The position numbers and the translations under genes are program-made. A stretch of DNA of 64,000 nt from Gemmatimonas aurantiaca (lineage in GTDB: Bacteria > Gemmatimonadota > Gemmatimonadetes > Gemmatimonadales > Gemmatimonadaceae): the NCBI RefSeq assembly GCF_037190085.1, contig NZ_JBBCJO010000008.1:24142-88141 (forward strand), given 5' to 3'. The notes under the pieces are model-generated. The model was not told where the DNA came from. It made no database searches and saw nothing but the letters and a program-made list of their open reading frames with translations. How positions within the stretch are numbered: position 1 is the first letter of the stretch; every line of letters begins with the position of its first letter. Positions 1 to 9,862 of the stretch are shown here, one piece after another.

Positions 1-1
1 T

Positions 2-322
2 GCACTTGATTACGCCCCCAAAGTACGTCATATCACTCGCCTACTCGAAGTAGAGAAGTTTTGCTTGTTACCGGAGGAATGCATAGAGTCTCTTCCTCAA
101 CTCATCAGCGACCTACAAACGGAAGCTCTCCGGACTCATTTTTTGGGGCTGTTGCGTAAAAATGTTCCTGCTTTGGAAAGAACAGCAGCGAATGTCTTTG
201 ACGAATCCGCTCGCCTTCTTTTGAAGACGATCTCATCAGATCGTCCCTCCAGGATAGACCCTCAGGCATTCATGATGCGTTCAGCGCAGGCGACTTATCT
301 CCGGTTGGTTGACAATCGCTAG
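2..322 (+). CDS. C-terminal part of a polysaccharide pyruvyl transferase-like protein (5' end outside window)
   Basis: The reading frame is open from the first bases of the window to a TAG at 320-322, giving about 106 residues of a C-terminus. The segment A-L-D-Y-A-P-K-V-R-H followed by a short gap and an L-P-E-E-C / leucine-rich helix resembles the end of polysaccharide pyruvyl transferases (PF04230), where a 'YDPKV' strand precedes a helix that closes the GT-B-like fold. Such enzymes add ketal pyruvate to sugars of an exopolysaccharide, which fits the flippase, ligase and epimerase genes next door. The catalytic N-terminal part is not visible, so the assignment rests on this tail and the context. 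A glycosyltransferase of the same fold is the main alternative. Confidence 0.5.
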   Translation, partial: ALDYAPKVRHITRLLEVEKFCLLPEECIESLPQLISDLQTEALRTHFLGLLRKNVPALERTAANVFDESARLLLKTISSDRPSRIDPQAFMMRSAQATYLRLVDNR

Positions 323-424
323 CTGTTCCAGGTTAGCGATATCGCCCGCAACTCCAATAAAGGTGTTCGTGAAGGAGACATTTCTCCACGTCATTGCGAT
401 GACGTCGTTCAATGCTAGTCCACC

Positions 425-1960
425 TTACATTTTTGCAACGAAGCGGGCTCGCAGTTGTAGACCGAATTCACAGAGCTTGCCTATTGCGCCGGTTCCCGGG
501 ATCCTCGCCAACCAGTCAAGCTGATCTTTACATAGCCATAGAACCAGCAGAAGGTAGAGGGCGGCGCCAAGACCTGCACTCAATAGCAATCGAGCAAAAG
601 AATTTGCCTGGGCAATCGGTCCATAATTTCGAGCTATGGAAACGACCGCCAGCATAATGATGGTGGCAACAAGGGGTCCTGAAAGTGCCCCTAGCCATGA
701 ACGTACAGGCAATGCAATTGAGTGCCTAAGTCTCTGTAGTCGACGCGCAATCAAGATTGGCTGTGGTACAAGCCAGGCGAGCGCCAATCCATTGGCACCG
801 TAGAAATGGCCGAGGACGAGGAAGGCCAGTGGCAGCAACAATAGCAGGAGAACGCCATTGAGCGCATACGTACGCTCGCCATTTGTGGCGATCATTGCAT
901 TATCAAGCGCTGAGGTTAGCGGTAGAATTGCGGACTGTATGCACAAGATCTGCAAGACCAAAATATACTCGTCCCACTTGGGCCCCAATGCAACGGGTAC
1001 GAGATCACCCGCTACCACTGCAATGCCCCCAAGAATAGGAAACATTGCGAGAGCTGAAACACTGGTGATCCTCAATAGAGCGTTGACGACATGATCCGAT
1101 GAAGAGCGAACGCTACCGAATACCGAGGCCGATGCGTAGGTAATGATACCTGATAGCTTTTCGATGGGAGATCTTGCAAGCCCCGCCATATACGTGTAAC
1201 CACCGAGCTGAGCCACCGATACAACCAAACCTCCCACCGAAGCATCCGAGCTTTGTGCCAAGAAATTCGTGGTGGAGGCGGCCAAGAGCTTGTTTGCGCT
1301 CGCGCGTATTTTCCCAATCACGGACTTTCGAAGTCTACCGAGACTTAGACGCGCGCGTACACCAATGGTGATAGTTCCAGCCGAGGCTCCGCAGAGATAG
1401 CCCACGACCAATGACCAGTACCTCCATCCCCACAATGCGAGGGTAAGACTCACCGCCGCCTCAACAACGACTCGGGTTATTTCCGCGATAGCCGTTTCTT
1501 TGAATCGCAACTGTCTCCGCATCAAGGCGGTTGGCACGAGAGAGAGCCCTTCAAGAACAAACCCAAAGGAAAGTGCTAGAATGACGACTCCCATGCCCTC
1601 GCGACGATAGACTAATTCAAGAGGCCATGCTGCCAGGCACAACACTGTGCCAACTGCGAGAAACGTAGTGAGCGCGAGACTGTGCAGAGTCTCGTATTCT
1701 CCCCTTTCCAACTCGGGGCCAAGGACGACGGTATTGGAAAGCCCACCCTCCGCGACAATCCGGCCAAATCGGGTAAAAACCGTCACCAAAGCGAGATACC
1801 CGTAGTCTTCGGGGCTCAGGATTCGCGCAAGTGCGATTGTAATCGGCCACGTTATCAAGAGCGGTAACCAACGCGACAATGCGACCCAACGTGTGCCGAT
1901 CACTATGGTCCGGCGATCGAGCAATGCGTCGATCTTCTCTTCTTTCTTCACAACTGTCAT
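425..1960 (-). CDS. Polysaccharide flippase (Wzx/WzxC-like, MOP superfamily)
   Basis: A 511-residue polytopic membrane protein with roughly 12-14 hydrophobic segments and no signal peptide. Residues 46-60 (R-I-L-S-P-E-D-Y-G-Y) match the 'LLxPxDYG' loop after the first helix that is typical of the WzxC/polysaccharide_synt branch of the MOP family. Its expected role is to flip undecaprenyl-linked repeat units across the inner membrane for exopolysaccharide assembly. It lies 5 bp downstream of the ligase/polymerase gene on the same strand and is the last gene of the minus-strand EPS operon, converging on the pyruvyl transferase tail. Length is normal for the family. The substrate cannot be read from the sequence. 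Confidence 0.85.
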   Translation of the reverse strand: MTVVKKEEKIDALLDRRTIVIGTRWVALSRWLPLLITWPITIALARILSPEDYGYLALVTVFTRFGRIVAEGGLSNTVVLGPELERGEYETLHSLALTTFLAVGTVLCLAAWPLELVYRREGMGVVILALSFGFVLEGLSLVPTALMRRQLRFKETAIAEITRVVVEAAVSLTLALWGWRYWSLVVGYLCGASAGTITIGVRARLSLGRLRKSVIGKIRASANKLLAASTTNFLAQSSDASVGGLVVSVAQLGGYTYMAGLARSPIEKLSGIITYASASVFGSVRSSSDHVVNALLRITSVSALAMFPILGGIAVVAGDLVPVALGPKWDEYILVLQILCIQSAILPLTSALDNAMIATNGERTYALNGVLLLLLLPLAFLVLGHFYGANGLALAWLVPQPILIARRLQRLRHSIALPVRSWLGALSGPLVATIIMLAVVSIARNYGPIAQANSFARLLLSAGLGAALYLLLVLWLCKDQLDWLARIPGTGAIGKLCEFGLQLRARFVAKM

Positions 1961-1965
1961 CTATG

Positions 1966-3312
1966 CTAACTACGCACGCGTCGATCGAATGACACCTGGC
2001 GCAGCCTGCGGCTCATCCTACGAGGGCTGTTGTGTGCTGAAGTCTGATGAGTAGCATTTGTTTGAGTGTATGCTACCGACTCCAGGAGCACTCCCAGCCC
2101 AAGCACCGCAAAGAGGATGTAGCTATATGCATGAGACAGAAAAACTATGCATGTGAGGTACGCAACAAGGCTAGCCAGATACTCTGGCCTATGATACTCA
2201 GCCTTCCATGAAGCCAGTCGCGCCGAACGTCTAATGTGTTTCCACATAAGGAATAGCAGACATCCTATTCCTGCGAATCCGAGTTCTGCGGCTACCTGGA
2301 CATAGGTATTGTGAGCGGTGTGCCAGGCTCCGGTCGTTTGCTGCGCGCGAAAGTCGTTGCCGATTTGGGCTTCGAACGAACCTGCTCCTAGGCCAAGAAC
2401 GGGGTTCTCCATGGCAAAAACCAAACCCCGTTTCCAGAGATAGATTCGGCCGGAGCTGCTGGTGGTGTTGTAGTCGTCTTCGAGTGAAACCAGTGTTGCG
2501 GCACGAGCGCGCATAGTGCTCGGCAAAAGCGGAATGGATAAAGGAACAATGATCATAAGAGCTACAATTGCGCCTACAACTACGCGAGGGCGGAAGCTGA
2601 ATATCATCACGGCAATCCCAACGACAAAACCAACCAATCCCCCCCTTGAGCCTGTTTTCATCAGGGCAATGAGAAGGACTACGGCGGCTATGAGCGAGCA
2701 GCAGCGGTACAGGAATTTTCCCCGGAGCGTTGAGCCAATAGCGAATGGCAATGTCAGCGCGAATAACGCCGCCAGATCATTGGGATCGTAGCTCCCGGAG
2801 CTGGTCAGCCGGCTTCCTTCCACTACCTCGCCCTTAACAAGAAGCAGTGTTGCTGCCACGGCCGTAAGCCAACCCGTCCATCGGGATACGATGTCAAGGC
2901 TTTGGATTGTTGGTTTTGTCAGACCGATAATGATGACGAGCCCTAGTCCCCATGGGAGTACTTGAAGCGTAGCCCAGGTTTGTCCTCTCCAAATGGAGAA
3001 AGGGAAGGAAAACACGATGATCAGGCAGTACAGCAATACCAATCGCATTGAAGTAGAGCGCCACAAACGTCCCCAAGCGACAGAATGTGTCCTCACGAGG
3101 TGAAGCACGACCCCGATAAGAGTCGCGGAGAATACGGGCTTCAGATACCGTGCTGGCCCAAGCTGCTCTCCCACTCTCACCGCAGTGAGGGCAATGGCAA
3201 GTATCGCTACAGCGATAGAGCCATTCCAGTAGAGGGCAAGCGTCGATGGAGAAAGCGGACGTAGCCTGGTCGAGCCTTTAGCGACAACGGGCAAGGTTCT
3301 TGTTGATTGCAT
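1966..3312 (-). CDS. O-antigen ligase / Wzy-type polymerase family membrane protein
   Basis: 448 residues with about 10-12 transmembrane segments. It shows the Wzy_C/O-antigen ligase signature: D-P-N-D at 176-179, G-S-R-G-G at 221-225, and a large periplasmic loop with N-P-V-L-G-L-G-A-G (303-311) followed by H-T-A-H-N-T-Y (331-337), where the second His and Asn are conserved in the family. It either polymerises the repeat unit or ligates the glycan. In exosortase-type EPS loci this is usually the polymerase. Its ATG shares one base with the TAA of the upstream epimerase (TAATG), so the two are translationally coupled. Sequence alone does not separate ligase from polymerase. Confidence 0.8.
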   Translation of the reverse strand: MQSTRTLPVVAKGSTRLRPLSPSTLALYWNGSIAVAILAIALTAVRVGEQLGPARYLKPVFSATLIGVVLHLVRTHSVAWGRLWRSTSMRLVLLYCLIIVFSFPFSIWRGQTWATLQVLPWGLGLVIIIGLTKPTIQSLDIVSRWTGWLTAVAATLLLVKGEVVEGSRLTSSGSYDPNDLAALFALTLPFAIGSTLRGKFLYRCCSLIAAVVLLIALMKTGSRGGLVGFVVGIAVMIFSFRPRVVVGAIVALMIIVPLSIPLLPSTMRARAATLVSLEDDYNTTSSSGRIYLWKRGLVFAMENPVLGLGAGSFEAQIGNDFRAQQTTGAWHTAHNTYVQVAAELGFAGIGCLLFLMWKHIRRSARLASWKAEYHRPEYLASLVAYLTCIVFLSHAYSYILFAVLGLGVLLESVAYTQTNATHQTSAHNSPRRMSRRLRQVSFDRRVRS

Positions 3313-4358
3313 TACAAAATATCAACCGAAAGGCTGGAAACTTGCGGAGGAAGTCTGCGAATCGGAGGAGTCGCTTGTGGCAGACTCAGATACCACTTGA
3401 CCATATTGCGGAGGCCAGATTCAAGGCTAACACGGGGTTTAAAACCCGCGTTGCGCGCTTTCTCCGCGGAGAATTGTGTCTGGTCGACAACCAACTTACG
3501 AATTCGCATCCGGTTGACTGGGGTATCGACTCCTGCTATCGAAGCCAACAATTCGATAGGAAATGCCGCGGCGAGGGCCAGACTCAAGGGAATGGCAACG
3601 CGAGAGACTGGAGATCCCAACTCTGACGCCACGACCTCCACAATCTCCCGACTCGTCAGATCAGGTGCTTCCACCCAATTGAAGACATCGACGCCATCCA
3701 CATGCCGAGCCCAGGCCCAGAAAGTGAAATCTACCAGATTTGCTACATATGAGAGACTCTTTCTGTTCTCCGAGCGTCCCACATGCATATAGCGGCGGCG
3801 ATGCACCTGGCGAATGAGCGAGAACATATTGGCGTAGTTCCCCTCACCGAACGTCACGCTCGGACGGATGATAAGCGCAGAAAGACCTTTCGCATCAGCG
3901 TAGGAACGAAGAACTGCCTCTGCCGCCAACTTGCTTGCTCCGTAGGAGTTTGTGGGGCGAAGGAGAGAATCTTCAGTAGCTGGTATTTTTGCGGGTGTGT
4001 AAACGGCGGCAGAGGAATAGAAACATATCCTTTTCACCCCCGACTCCATCATGACTTCAACAACATTCTCCGTACCCAGTTTATTCACCGCGAAGTACGT
4101 CTCTTTGTCGATTCCGGAATCGTGATGCGCCGCAGCTAGATGCAGCACCTCTGAACACCCTTGCATTGCGGCAACAACCGCCGCACGATTGCGTACATCG
4201 CCAATGACAACCCGAGAGGGACTAAGATCGCTATCGGGATGGTGTAGATCTAGTATGACATACGGGCGTCCCTGTGACTCCAACTGACGGCATACATGCG
4301 TGCCAATAAAGCCAGATCCTCCAGTGACGAGTAGAGGCTCGAGACCGCGCTCATACAT
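3312..4358 (-). CDS. NAD-dependent epimerase/dehydratase (extended SDR)
   Basis: 348 residues. The N-terminus carries the Rossmann motif G-G-S-G-F-I-G (13-19) and the catalytic pair Y139-x-x-x-K143 in an S-Y-G-A-S-K context, with the supporting serines S115/S116, typical of extended SDRs acting on nucleotide sugars. The likely role is epimerisation or dehydration of an NDP-sugar that feeds the exopolysaccharide made by this locus; the exact sugar is not readable. It starts 3 bp after the EpsI-like gene's stop and overlaps the ligase gene by one base, so it sits in the middle of one operon. 3-beta-hydroxysteroid-dehydrogenase-like SDRs are an alternative subfamily, but the context favours sugar chemistry. 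Confidence 0.85.
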   Translation of the reverse strand: MYERGLEPLLVTGGSGFIGTHVCRQLESQGRPYVILDLHHPDSDLSPSRVVIGDVRNRAAVVAAMQGCSEVLHLAAAHHDSGIDKETYFAVNKLGTENVVEVMMESGVKRICFYSSAAVYTPAKIPATEDSLLRPTNSYGASKLAAEAVLRSYADAKGLSALIIRPSVTFGEGNYANMFSLIRQVHRRRYMHVGRSENRKSLSYVANLVDFTFWAWARHVDGVDVFNWVEAPDLTSREIVEVVASELGSPVSRVAIPLSLALAAAFPIELLASIAGVDTPVNRMRIRKLVVDQTQFSAEKARNAGFKPRVSLESGLRNMVKWYLSLPQATPPIRRLPPQVSSLSVDIL

Positions 4359-4361
4359 CGA

Positions 4362-5021
4362 TCAACTCACCCACTCAGGCATGGCACGCCAGACTTCGCC
4401 TCGCAAACTACGCGCGATCTCTTTGGCTAGCTGGTCCTGTTCAGTCGTGCGATTTGTGCCCGCATCAGACCGATCGGGCAGTGGTAACACAATCCTGACC
4501 AGCGCTTCTTCTGTTCGACCCCTCAAGGCAGCATCTCTCATCAACTCCCACTTCACCGAATATTCGCTAGCGCTGATTCGCCCACGCCCCTGATACCAGT
4601 AGTAGACCAGTGCACGGGCGCTTCTATTGGCTAACACAACGCGATTCACGAGTTGGTCCGGATACTCTGGAGACAACACCACTCGTTCGCTCGTCATGAT
4701 CTCCCACCCTGCCCCCGGCAAACAGTTCTTCGGCGAGTGAATGGACTTCCCTTGTACCTGCTTGTCGTAGTACCCCACATACGTCGTGAACGCCGGCAAC
4801 GAGTCCGGCCCGTACACGCGCATCATGTAGTCCGTCATGCCGGCCACCTTCCGCTCTTCCTCCGGCACGATCATGTCGCGTCCTTCATAGCCGGCCATCA
4901 TCTTCGTGATGCTGTTCATCGGCGCCCGCGGCTCCACCGCATGTTGCTCCCGCATCCCCGAGATCAGCAGCACGCCGAGCCCCAGCACCGCCATCGGGGC
5001 GAACATCCCATATCGCATCAC
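4362..5021 (-). CDS. epsI: EpsI-family protein (exosortase-associated, DUF3485)
   Basis: 219 residues with an N-terminal membrane anchor (about residues 6-22) and a periplasmic domain. The EpsI core is visible: Y-V-G-Y-Y (81-85), Q90-G-K, then I-H-S-P-K-N-C-L-P-G-A-G-W (94-106), in which the His, Cys and GW are the family hallmark. EpsI accompanies exosortases in EPS/PEP-CTERM loci and is fused to the exosortase in XrtA types; here it is a separate gene. The GTG start (5019-5021) overlaps the exosortase TGA as GTGA, indicating coupling. An internal ATG directly follows and could be used instead. The biochemical function of EpsI remains poorly defined, so only the family is asserted. Confidence 0.9.
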   Translation of the reverse strand: MMRYGMFAPMAVLGLGVLLISGMREQHAVEPRAPMNSITKMMAGYEGRDMIVPEEERKVAGMTDYMMRVYGPDSLPAFTTYVGYYDKQVQGKSIHSPKNCLPGAGWEIMTSERVVLSPEYPDQLVNRVVLANRSARALVYYWYQGRGRISASEYSVKWELMRDAALRGRTEEALVRIVLPLPDRSDAGTNRTTEQDQLAKEIARSLRGEVWRAMPEWVS

Positions 5022-6028
5022 GCTACTCCCGCCTTTGCCGTGGAGCGCAGCACCAGGCCTTCACCCTTGCTCAGCACCCACGCCACGATCGCCGTGAAGA
5101 AAAACGCCGCACCGAACATCAACATCCCTTCGCTGGTGTGCATGAAGCCCTCACCCATCTCGGGGCTCACGAACAGCACCAGGAATCCGGTCAGAAACAC
5201 ACGCACGCCGTTGATCACGATCGCGATGGGGATCGCGATGAGCACCAGCAGCAACCGCGTCGGCCACTTCTGCAGGAACATCGCCCCCAGCAGCACGCCA
5301 AGACTCAGCAGCGCGGTGAGCGAACGCAGTCCGCTGCACGCTTCGGCTACGAACAGCTCCTGACCGGGAATACGGATCACGTTGCCGTTCATCAGCACCG
5401 GGATCTTGCGCCACTCCAGCAGCGCCGCCCCGATCTTGCTGGCCGTGAACTGCAGCGGCAGCGCCACCGTGTTCAGAATGACTTCCGGAATCGGAATACT
5501 CAGCGACACCAAGGTGAAGGGCAGCCACCAATGCAGCAGTTGCCGGAAACCGGCGTGCCACACCACCAGGCCGCCCAGCGCCATCACCATGCTGCCCCGC
5601 ATCACGAACAGCTCGGCGGCGAGGTCAGACGCATAGCGGAACAATACCGCGGCGATGATGATGGCCAGGCCAAGGGCGCGTTGTGGCCTGGCACCTTCCA
5701 CGACGCCACTCTTGTACGCGAACCAGAGGGACAAAGGCGCCAGCAGCAGTCCGTGCCCTGAATTGGGGTCGTTCCACCAGGCGTCGGCCAGCAGCCGCAT
5801 CGGCTTGGCAAAGAGCAGGACGAACATCACGGCGGTCAGCACATGGGCTGCCAGCTCCGCAGGGGCCAGCGCCCGGACGGACTCGAGGCCGCGACGGAGG
5901 TCGCGACCGAGCTCGTCCAACGCCGAACTGCTCGTCTGCTGTGGCGAAGTTGCGGGAATCGTCACCAGGTACTCACCGTAGTCCACCAGTTGTCCATCAG
6001 TTGCGCGAATGAGGGAAGGCACAGGCAA
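5018..6028 (-). CDS. xrt: Exosortase (PEP-CTERM transpeptidase)
   Basis: A 336-residue multi-pass inner-membrane protein. The exosortase/archaeosortase catalytic triad is complete: C231 in E-A-C-S-G-L-R-S, R276 in N-G-V-R-V-F, and H297 in F-M-H-T-S-E-G. Exosortases cleave PEP-CTERM tails and process the proteins for export or attachment in EPS-producing bacteria; two likely substrates lie in this window (19674-20369 and 29343-30050). A hydrophilic N-terminal stretch of about 55 residues precedes the first helix. The longest frame begins with TTG at 6028; a GTG two codons later is equally possible. It is the first gene of the minus-strand operon exosortase-epsI-epimerase-ligase-flippase. Confidence 0.93.
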   Translation of the reverse strand: MPVPSLIRATDGQLVDYGEYLVTIPATSPQQTSSSALDELGRDLRRGLESVRALAPAELAAHVLTAVMFVLLFAKPMRLLADAWWNDPNSGHGLLLAPLSLWFAYKSGVVEGARPQRALGLAIIIAAVLFRYASDLAAELFVMRGSMVMALGGLVVWHAGFRQLLHWWLPFTLVSLSIPIPEVILNTVALPLQFTASKIGAALLEWRKIPVLMNGNVIRIPGQELFVAEACSGLRSLTALLSLGVLLGAMFLQKWPTRLLLVLIAIPIAIVINGVRVFLTGFLVLFVSPEMGEGFMHTSEGMLMFGAAFFFTAIVAWVLSKGEGLVLRSTAKAGVA

Positions 6029-6133
6029 GACGCCCGGCCGGCCCTCGCTGTCACAGCCTGGAATCCCCGGAGACCAGGACGCGGGCAGCGGCCCATCCTT
6101 GAACCCTCAAGCTACTCCACTGCTCCCTGCGGG

Positions 6134-9100
6134 TCAGGTCGCCAGCAGAATGCTGGTGAACCGCGGATCCGGTTCCGTCCGCCCCGCGCGCGCCTCGTAG
6201 TCCGCCAGCTGATCCGGCAGCACCTTGCCCACGCCGAAGTACGTGCCTTCCGGCCGCCAGAAGTACCAGCCACTCACGCTGGCGCCGGGAATCATGGAAT
6301 ACCCCTCGGTCAGGACCATCCCGGCGTGCTCTTCCGCGCCGGTCAGTGCAAAGAGAGTGCCCTTCTCGCGGTGGTCGGGGCAGGCGGGGTACCCGGGCGC
6401 CGGCCGGATGCCCTGATACTGCTCCCGGATCAGCCCTTCGTTGTCCAGCACCTCCCCGTTGGCGTACCCCCAGAACTCCGTGCGCACCCGCTGGTGCAGC
6501 CGCTCCGCCAGCGCCTCCGCCAGCCGATCAGCCAGCGCCTTGGCCATGATGGCGCTGTAGTCGTCATGGACGGCGTGAAATTCTGCTACCAGCGACTCGA
6601 GCCCATGACCGGCCGTCACCGCAAAAGCGCCCATATAGTCGAGTACGCCACTGTCACTGGGCGCGACAAAATCGGCGAGGCAATAATTGGGACGGCCGTC
6701 ACCTTTCTTGTCGAGCTGCTGCCGCAGCATATGCAGCGTGGCTGCCACAGACGAGGCGGACTCATCAGTGTACAGTCGGATATCATCCCCCACCGCCTGC
6801 GCCGGCCAGAATCCGAACACCGCCCGCGCCTCGAGACGCCGCTCGGCCACGATCCGGTCCAGCAGTGCGCGGGCGTCGGCATACAGTGACCTGGCCGTCT
6901 CTCCAACCACCTCGTCGTCGAGAATGGCCGGGTAATGGCCGGCCAGCTCCCAGGTCTGGAAGAACGGGGTCCAGTCGATGAAGGGAACCAGGTCTTCCAG
7001 CGGATACGGCACGATGCTGCGCACCCCCGTGAACGTCGGCACCGGCACAGGTATCGACAGGTCGATGGCCACCCGATTGGTCCGCGCCGTTTCGATGGGA
7101 ATGAGACGGTCCGCCCCGCCACGCGCCGCCCGCGCCTCGCGGATCCCGGCATACTCCTGCCGGAGCGCCTGCACATAGGCATGGCGCCGTTCGGGGCTCA
7201 GCAGGCTGCTGGTGACGCCCACTGCACGCGAAGCATCGAGCACGTGCACCACCGGGCCGCTGTAGGCCGGTTCGATCTTGAGGGCCGTGTGTGCCTTGCT
7301 GGTCGTGGCACCGCCAATGAGCAACGGGATGGTGAAGCCCTGCCGCTCCATCTCGCTGGCCACGAAGGCCATCTCTTCCAGACTGGGTGTAATGAGTCCC
7401 GACAGGCCAACCACGTCGGCTTCGATCTCCCGCGCCTTGTCCAGAATGGTGGCGCAGCTCTGCATCACGCCGAGGTCAACGACTTCGTAGCCGTTACACT
7501 GGAGCACCACACCCACGATGTTCTTGCCGATGTCGTGCACATCGCCTTTCACCGTGGCCATGAGCACACGCCCCGCCGACTTGGTGTTGGCGGTCTTCTG
7601 TGCTTCGATGAATGGGATGAGGTGCGCCACGGCCTTCTTCATCACGCGCGCGCTCTTCACCACCTGCGGCAGGAACAGCTTGCCGGCGCCGAAGAGGTCT
7701 CCCACGATGTTCATGCCGCGCATGAGCGGACCCTCGATCACCTCGATGGGCTGCGCCACCAGGTGGCGAGCCTCCTCGGTGTCTGCCACCACATGCGCGT
7801 CGATGCCATGGACGAGGGCATGTGACAGACGTTCGTCCACCGGCAATGACCGCCAGGCGTCATCGGTCACCGCCTTCGCGGCGCGTCCCTTCACCTGTTC
7901 GGCCACTTCCATCAGCCGCTCGGTGGCATCGGAGCGCCGGTTGAGCACGAGGTCTTCCACCCGCTCGCGCAGATCGGTGGGGATATCCTCGTAGGGTACG
8001 AGTTGTCCGGCGTTCACGATGCCCATGTCCATGCCGGCACGGATGCCATGGTACAGGAACACCGCGTGGATGGCTTCACGCAGCGGATTGTTGCCGCGGA
8101 ATGAGAAGCTCACGTTGCTCACGCCGCCGCTGATTTTCACATGTGGCAGCGTACGCTTGATCTCGCGTGTGGCCGCGAAATAGTCCACCGCGTAATTGGC
8201 ATGTTCCTCGATGCCCGTGCCGATGGCGAAGATATTGGGATCGAAGATGATGTCTTCGGGCGGGAAGCCCACCTGTTCCGTGAGCAGCCGGTACGCCCGC
8301 GTGCAGATGCTCACGCGCTGGGCCACGGTGTCCGCCTGTCCGTCTTCGTCGAACGCCATCACGATCACGGCCGCGCCGTAACGACGCACCAGCCGCGCCT
8401 GACGCAGGAATTCCGCTTCGCCTTCCTTGAGCGAGATGGAATTGACGATGCCCTTGCCCTGCAGGCACTTGAGGCCGGCTTCGATGACGCTCCACTTGCT
8501 GGAGTCCACCATCACCGGCACCCGCGCGATGTCCGGCTCGCTGGCCACGAGATTCAGGAACGTGGTCATGGCGCGTTCGGCGTCGAGCAGCCCTTCGTCC
8601 ATGTTCACGTCGATGACCTGCGCGCCGCTCAATACCTGCTGCCGTGCCACGACCAGGGCGTCCGCGTAGCTGCCCTCGAGAATGAGCTTCGCGAAGCGCG
8701 CCGAACCGGTGACGTTGGTGCGCTCACCCACATTCACGAAATTCGTGGTGGGCCCCACCGTGAAGGGTTCGAGGCCGCTCAGGTGCAGGCGCGGCTCCAG
8801 TGCGGGAATGGCCCGTGGCGCCACCCCCTGCACGGCCTGCGCGATGGCCGCGATGTGTTCGGGTGTGGTGCCGCAGCATCCCCCCACGATGTTCACGAGA
8901 CCGCTGCGCGCCCATTCACCGATCTGCTCGGCCATGTGCTCCGGCGTCTCATCGTAGCCGCCGAAGGCGTTGGGCAGGCCGGCATTGGGGTGTGCGCTCA
9001 CATGACAATCGGCGATGCGCGCGAGCTCCTGCACGTACTGCCGGAGTTGATCGGCACCCAGGGCACAATTGAGACCGATGGACAGCGGCCGGACATTGGA

Positions 9101-9862
9101 CATGGAGTACCAGAACGCCTCCGCCGTCTGCCCGGACAGAGTCCGGCCGCTGGCGTCGGTGATGGTGCCCGAGATCATCACCGGGTAGCGGGTGCCCGTC
9201 TCCTCGAAATACCGTTCGATGGCGAAGAGAGCGGCCCTGGCATTCAGCGAATCGAAGATGGTCTCGACCAGCAGCAGGTCGGCCCCGCCGTCGATCAGCC
9301 CGCGGGTGGCTTCGAGATAGGCATTGACCAACTGGTCGTAGGTCACATTGCGGGCGCCCGGATTCTCCACTTCGGGGGAGATGCTGGCCGTGCGGTTGGT
9401 GGGGCCGAGCACCCCTGCCACCCAGCGGGGCCGGCCGGGGTCCTGCATCTCGAACTCGTCAGCCACCCGGCGGGCCAGGGCCGCCCCGGCCACGTTGAGT
9501 TCATAGGCCAGCGCCTCCATGCCGTAGTCGGCCATGGAGATGGCGTTGGCATTGAAGGTGTTGGTTTCGAGGATATCCGCACCGGCCGCGAGGTACTGGC
9601 GGTGCACGTCGGCCACGATCTCCGGTTGCGTCAGGACGAGCAGATCGTTGTTGCCCTTGAGGTCGTGCGACCAGTCGGCGAACCGTCCCGTGCCTCGGTA
9701 GTCGGCCTCGGTGAGACGGTGGCGCTGGAGCATGGTGCCCATGGCGCCGTCGATGATCAGTACGCGCCGGCCAAGCGCCTCCTGCAGCATTGCAATACGG
9801 GCCGCGCGGGCCGAGGCCGCGGAGACAACCGACGGCCGTGGGGTTACGACGGATGCTAACAT
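6134..9862 (-). CDS. metH: Cobalamin-dependent methionine synthase
   Basis: 1242 residues, close to full-length E. coli MetH, with all four modules in order. The homocysteine domain has zinc ligands C266 (G-L-N-C-A-L-G) and C329/C330 (G-G-C-C-G-T-T). A pterin-binding TIM barrel follows (about 370-640), then the B12 cap and B12-binding domain with D-V-H-D-I-G-K-N at 774-781 (H776 is the cobalt ligand), then the reactivation domain (about 920-1240). It transfers methyl from 5-methyl-THF to homocysteine. The ATG at 9862 lies 13 bp from the divergent methyltransferase/MTHFR gene and lacks a Shine-Dalgarno. A second ATG at 9790 (M25) would give an N-terminus closer in length to E. coli. A TATAGT sits 8 nt before the 9862 ATG, suggesting a leaderless message. 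Confidence 0.97.
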   Translation of the reverse strand: MLASVVTPRPSVVSAASARAARIAMLQEALGRRVLIIDGAMGTMLQRHRLTEADYRGTGRFADWSHDLKGNNDLLVLTQPEIVADVHRQYLAAGADILETNTFNANAISMADYGMEALAYELNVAGAALARRVADEFEMQDPGRPRWVAGVLGPTNRTASISPEVENPGARNVTYDQLVNAYLEATRGLIDGGADLLLVETIFDSLNARAALFAIERYFEETGTRYPVMISGTITDASGRTLSGQTAEAFWYSMSNVRPLSIGLNCALGADQLRQYVQELARIADCHVSAHPNAGLPNAFGGYDETPEHMAEQIGEWARSGLVNIVGGCCGTTPEHIAAIAQAVQGVAPRAIPALEPRLHLSGLEPFTVGPTTNFVNVGERTNVTGSARFAKLILEGSYADALVVARQQVLSGAQVIDVNMDEGLLDAERAMTTFLNLVASEPDIARVPVMVDSSKWSVIEAGLKCLQGKGIVNSISLKEGEAEFLRQARLVRRYGAAVIVMAFDEDGQADTVAQRVSICTRAYRLLTEQVGFPPEDIIFDPNIFAIGTGIEEHANYAVDYFAATREIKRTLPHVKISGGVSNVSFSFRGNNPLREAIHAVFLYHGIRAGMDMGIVNAGQLVPYEDIPTDLRERVEDLVLNRRSDATERLMEVAEQVKGRAAKAVTDDAWRSLPVDERLSHALVHGIDAHVVADTEEARHLVAQPIEVIEGPLMRGMNIVGDLFGAGKLFLPQVVKSARVMKKAVAHLIPFIEAQKTANTKSAGRVLMATVKGDVHDIGKNIVGVVLQCNGYEVVDLGVMQSCATILDKAREIEADVVGLSGLITPSLEEMAFVASEMERQGFTIPLLIGGATTSKAHTALKIEPAYSGPVVHVLDASRAVGVTSSLLSPERRHAYVQALRQEYAGIREARAARGGADRLIPIETARTNRVAIDLSIPVPVPTFTGVRSIVPYPLEDLVPFIDWTPFFQTWELAGHYPAILDDEVVGETARSLYADARALLDRIVAERRLEARAVFGFWPAQAVGDDIRLYTDESASSVAATLHMLRQQLDKKGDGRPNYCLADFVAPSDSGVLDYMGAFAVTAGHGLESLVAEFHAVHDDYSAIMAKALADRLAEALAERLHQRVRTEFWGYANGEVLDNEGLIREQYQGIRPAPGYPACPDHREKGTLFALTGAEEHAGMVLTEGYSMIPGASVSGWYFWRPEGTYFGVGKVLPDQLADYEARAGRTEPDPRFTSILLAT

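Noticed and set aside
8141..9859. 572-codon plus-strand frame opposite metH
   Set aside because: Shadow of the metH codon pattern; no motif, no ribosome site.
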